A stretch of DNA of 64,000 nt from Polaribacter batillariae. Lineage in GTDB: Bacteria > Bacteroidota > Bacteroidia > Flavobacteriales > Flavobacteriaceae. Below the pieces are notes generated by a model, which saw only the letters and a list, made by a program, of their open reading frames with translations, did not search any database and was not told where the DNA came from. Every line of letters begins with the position of its first letter. The stretch's first letter is position 1. The stretch is from the NCBI RefSeq assembly GCF_017498485.1, contig NZ_CP071795.1, positions 3,206,501 to 3,270,500 on the forward strand, in the 5' to 3' direction. The position numbers were made by a program, and so were the translations under genes. Positions 63,557 to 64,000 of this stretch are shown here, piece after piece.

Positions 63557-64000
63557 ATGAAAGTAGTTGTTGTTGGAACGGGTTATGTTGGGTTAGTTTC
63601 GGGAGTTTGTTTTGCGGAAATGGGAAATACAGTTACTTGTGTAGATATTGATAAAGAAAAAATAACCCTCTTAAAAAATGGAATAATTCCAATATTTGAA
63701 CCTGGCTTGACACAGATGGTTCAAAAAAATGCAAAAAATAAGAACCTTTCTTTTACTACAGATTTGTCTTCGGTTATTAAAAACACCGAAATTATTTTTA
63801 TAGCTGTAGGAACTCCTATGGGCGAAGATGGCTCAGCAGATTTACAATATGTTTTAAAAGTAGCGAGTTCAATTGGGCAAACAATGCAAAATAAGTTAAT
63901 TGTTGCAAATAAATCTACAGTGCCTGTTGGAACAGCAGATAAAGTAAAAGAAGTAATTGCAAAAGAGTTAAAAATTAGAAATGTAATTATTGATTTTGAT
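63557..64000 (+). CDS. UDP-glucose/GDP-mannose dehydrogenase, N-terminal part (cut by window end)
   Basis: 148 codons are present, open to the last base. It starts MKVVVVGTGYVGLVSGVCFAEMG, the NAD-binding motif of this family, then GIIPIFEPGLTQMVQKN, IIFIAVGTPMGEDGSADLQYVLKVA and KSTVPVGTADKV, all typical of UDP-glucose 6-dehydrogenase (Ugd). It makes UDP-glucuronate for capsule or exopolysaccharide. A TAACTTCG -7-like element lies at 63524-63531. The catalytic cysteine lies beyond the window. Confidence 0.92.
   Translation, partial: MKVVVVGTGYVGLVSGVCFAEMGNTVTCVDIDKEKITLLKNGIIPIFEPGLTQMVQKNAKNKNLSFTTDLSSVIKNTEIIFIAVGTPMGEDGSADLQYVLKVASSIGQTMQNKLIVANKSTVPVGTADKVKEVIAKELKIRNVIIDFD

Overview
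The window is an AT-rich stretch of a Bacteroidota chromosome, most likely a marine member of the Flavobacteriaceae (Polaribacter/Tenacibaculum-like). The evidence is a SusC/SusD pair, BBP2-type porin, ExbB-ExbD-TonB set, DUF2853 and DUF2141 proteins, Bacteroidota-type -7 elements (TAnnTTTG) instead of clear Shine-Dalgarno sites, and many short palindromic intergenic repeats. The species assignment is inference; no rRNA gene is present.

Layout. 1-4478: a UbiA-like membrane protein, a fused phosphoserine phosphatase/phosphoglycerate dehydrogenase, and an NlpC/P60 lipoprotein. 4596-14005: a long co-directional kynurenine catabolic operon (kynureninase, class D beta-lactamase-like lipoprotein, kynurenine 3-monooxygenase, GIY-YIG protein, DUF1697, RidA-type deaminase, semialdehyde dehydrogenase, small DUF6500-like protein, SDR, 3-hydroxyanthranilate dioxygenase, ACMSD). 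It takes kynurenine through 3-hydroxyanthranilate and 2-aminomuconate semialdehyde towards central metabolism. Copies of a palindromic repeat sit between its genes and, in frame, inside two of them. 14212-17855: TPR, DUF2141 and TonB-dependent receptor genes with matching LytTR-like paired direct repeats upstream. 18073-21860: a decayed zone with an internally deleted IS4-type element, a truncated membrane gene, a zinc-ribbon gene, a frameshifted NDH-2 and a roughly 226-bp tandem repeat array. 22073-28287: dnaK, DUF2853, serine ammonia-lyase, yaaA, DUF2914. 28284-33123: an ECF sigma factor with a probable anti-sigma protein, mirrored ECF-type promoters, DUF6249, a membrane protein, an M28 peptidase and a YdeI-like protein. 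33179-34187: an intact IS982 copy with a 5-bp target duplication. 34410-41153: tRNA-Val, folC, a cytidylyltransferase, tonB-exbD-exbB, nhaD, glutamate dehydrogenase. 41339-44597: anmK, acyl-CoA dehydrogenase, truA. 44963-53777: a nitrogen assimilation block (porin, PII, AmtB, GltB, GltD). 54093-63250: a CBU_0592-like protein, a TetR regulator, then SusC, SusD, a lipoprotein, an AlkP-superfamily phosphodiesterase and a Tat-exported metallophosphoesterase, read here as a probable phosphoester-scavenging locus. 63557-end: a partial UDP-glucose dehydrogenase.

The most interesting signals are not gene families. They are (i) palindromic elements that have become peptide insertions in kmo and an SDR, (ii) two promoters with identical LytTR-like geometry, (iii) mirror-image ECF promoters around the sigma gene, (iv) a strong TetR operator candidate ahead of a phosphatase-linked SusCD system, and (v) a dispersed structured repeat with a hairpin maintained by differing sequence. 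All functional calls come from reading motifs; no database search was run.
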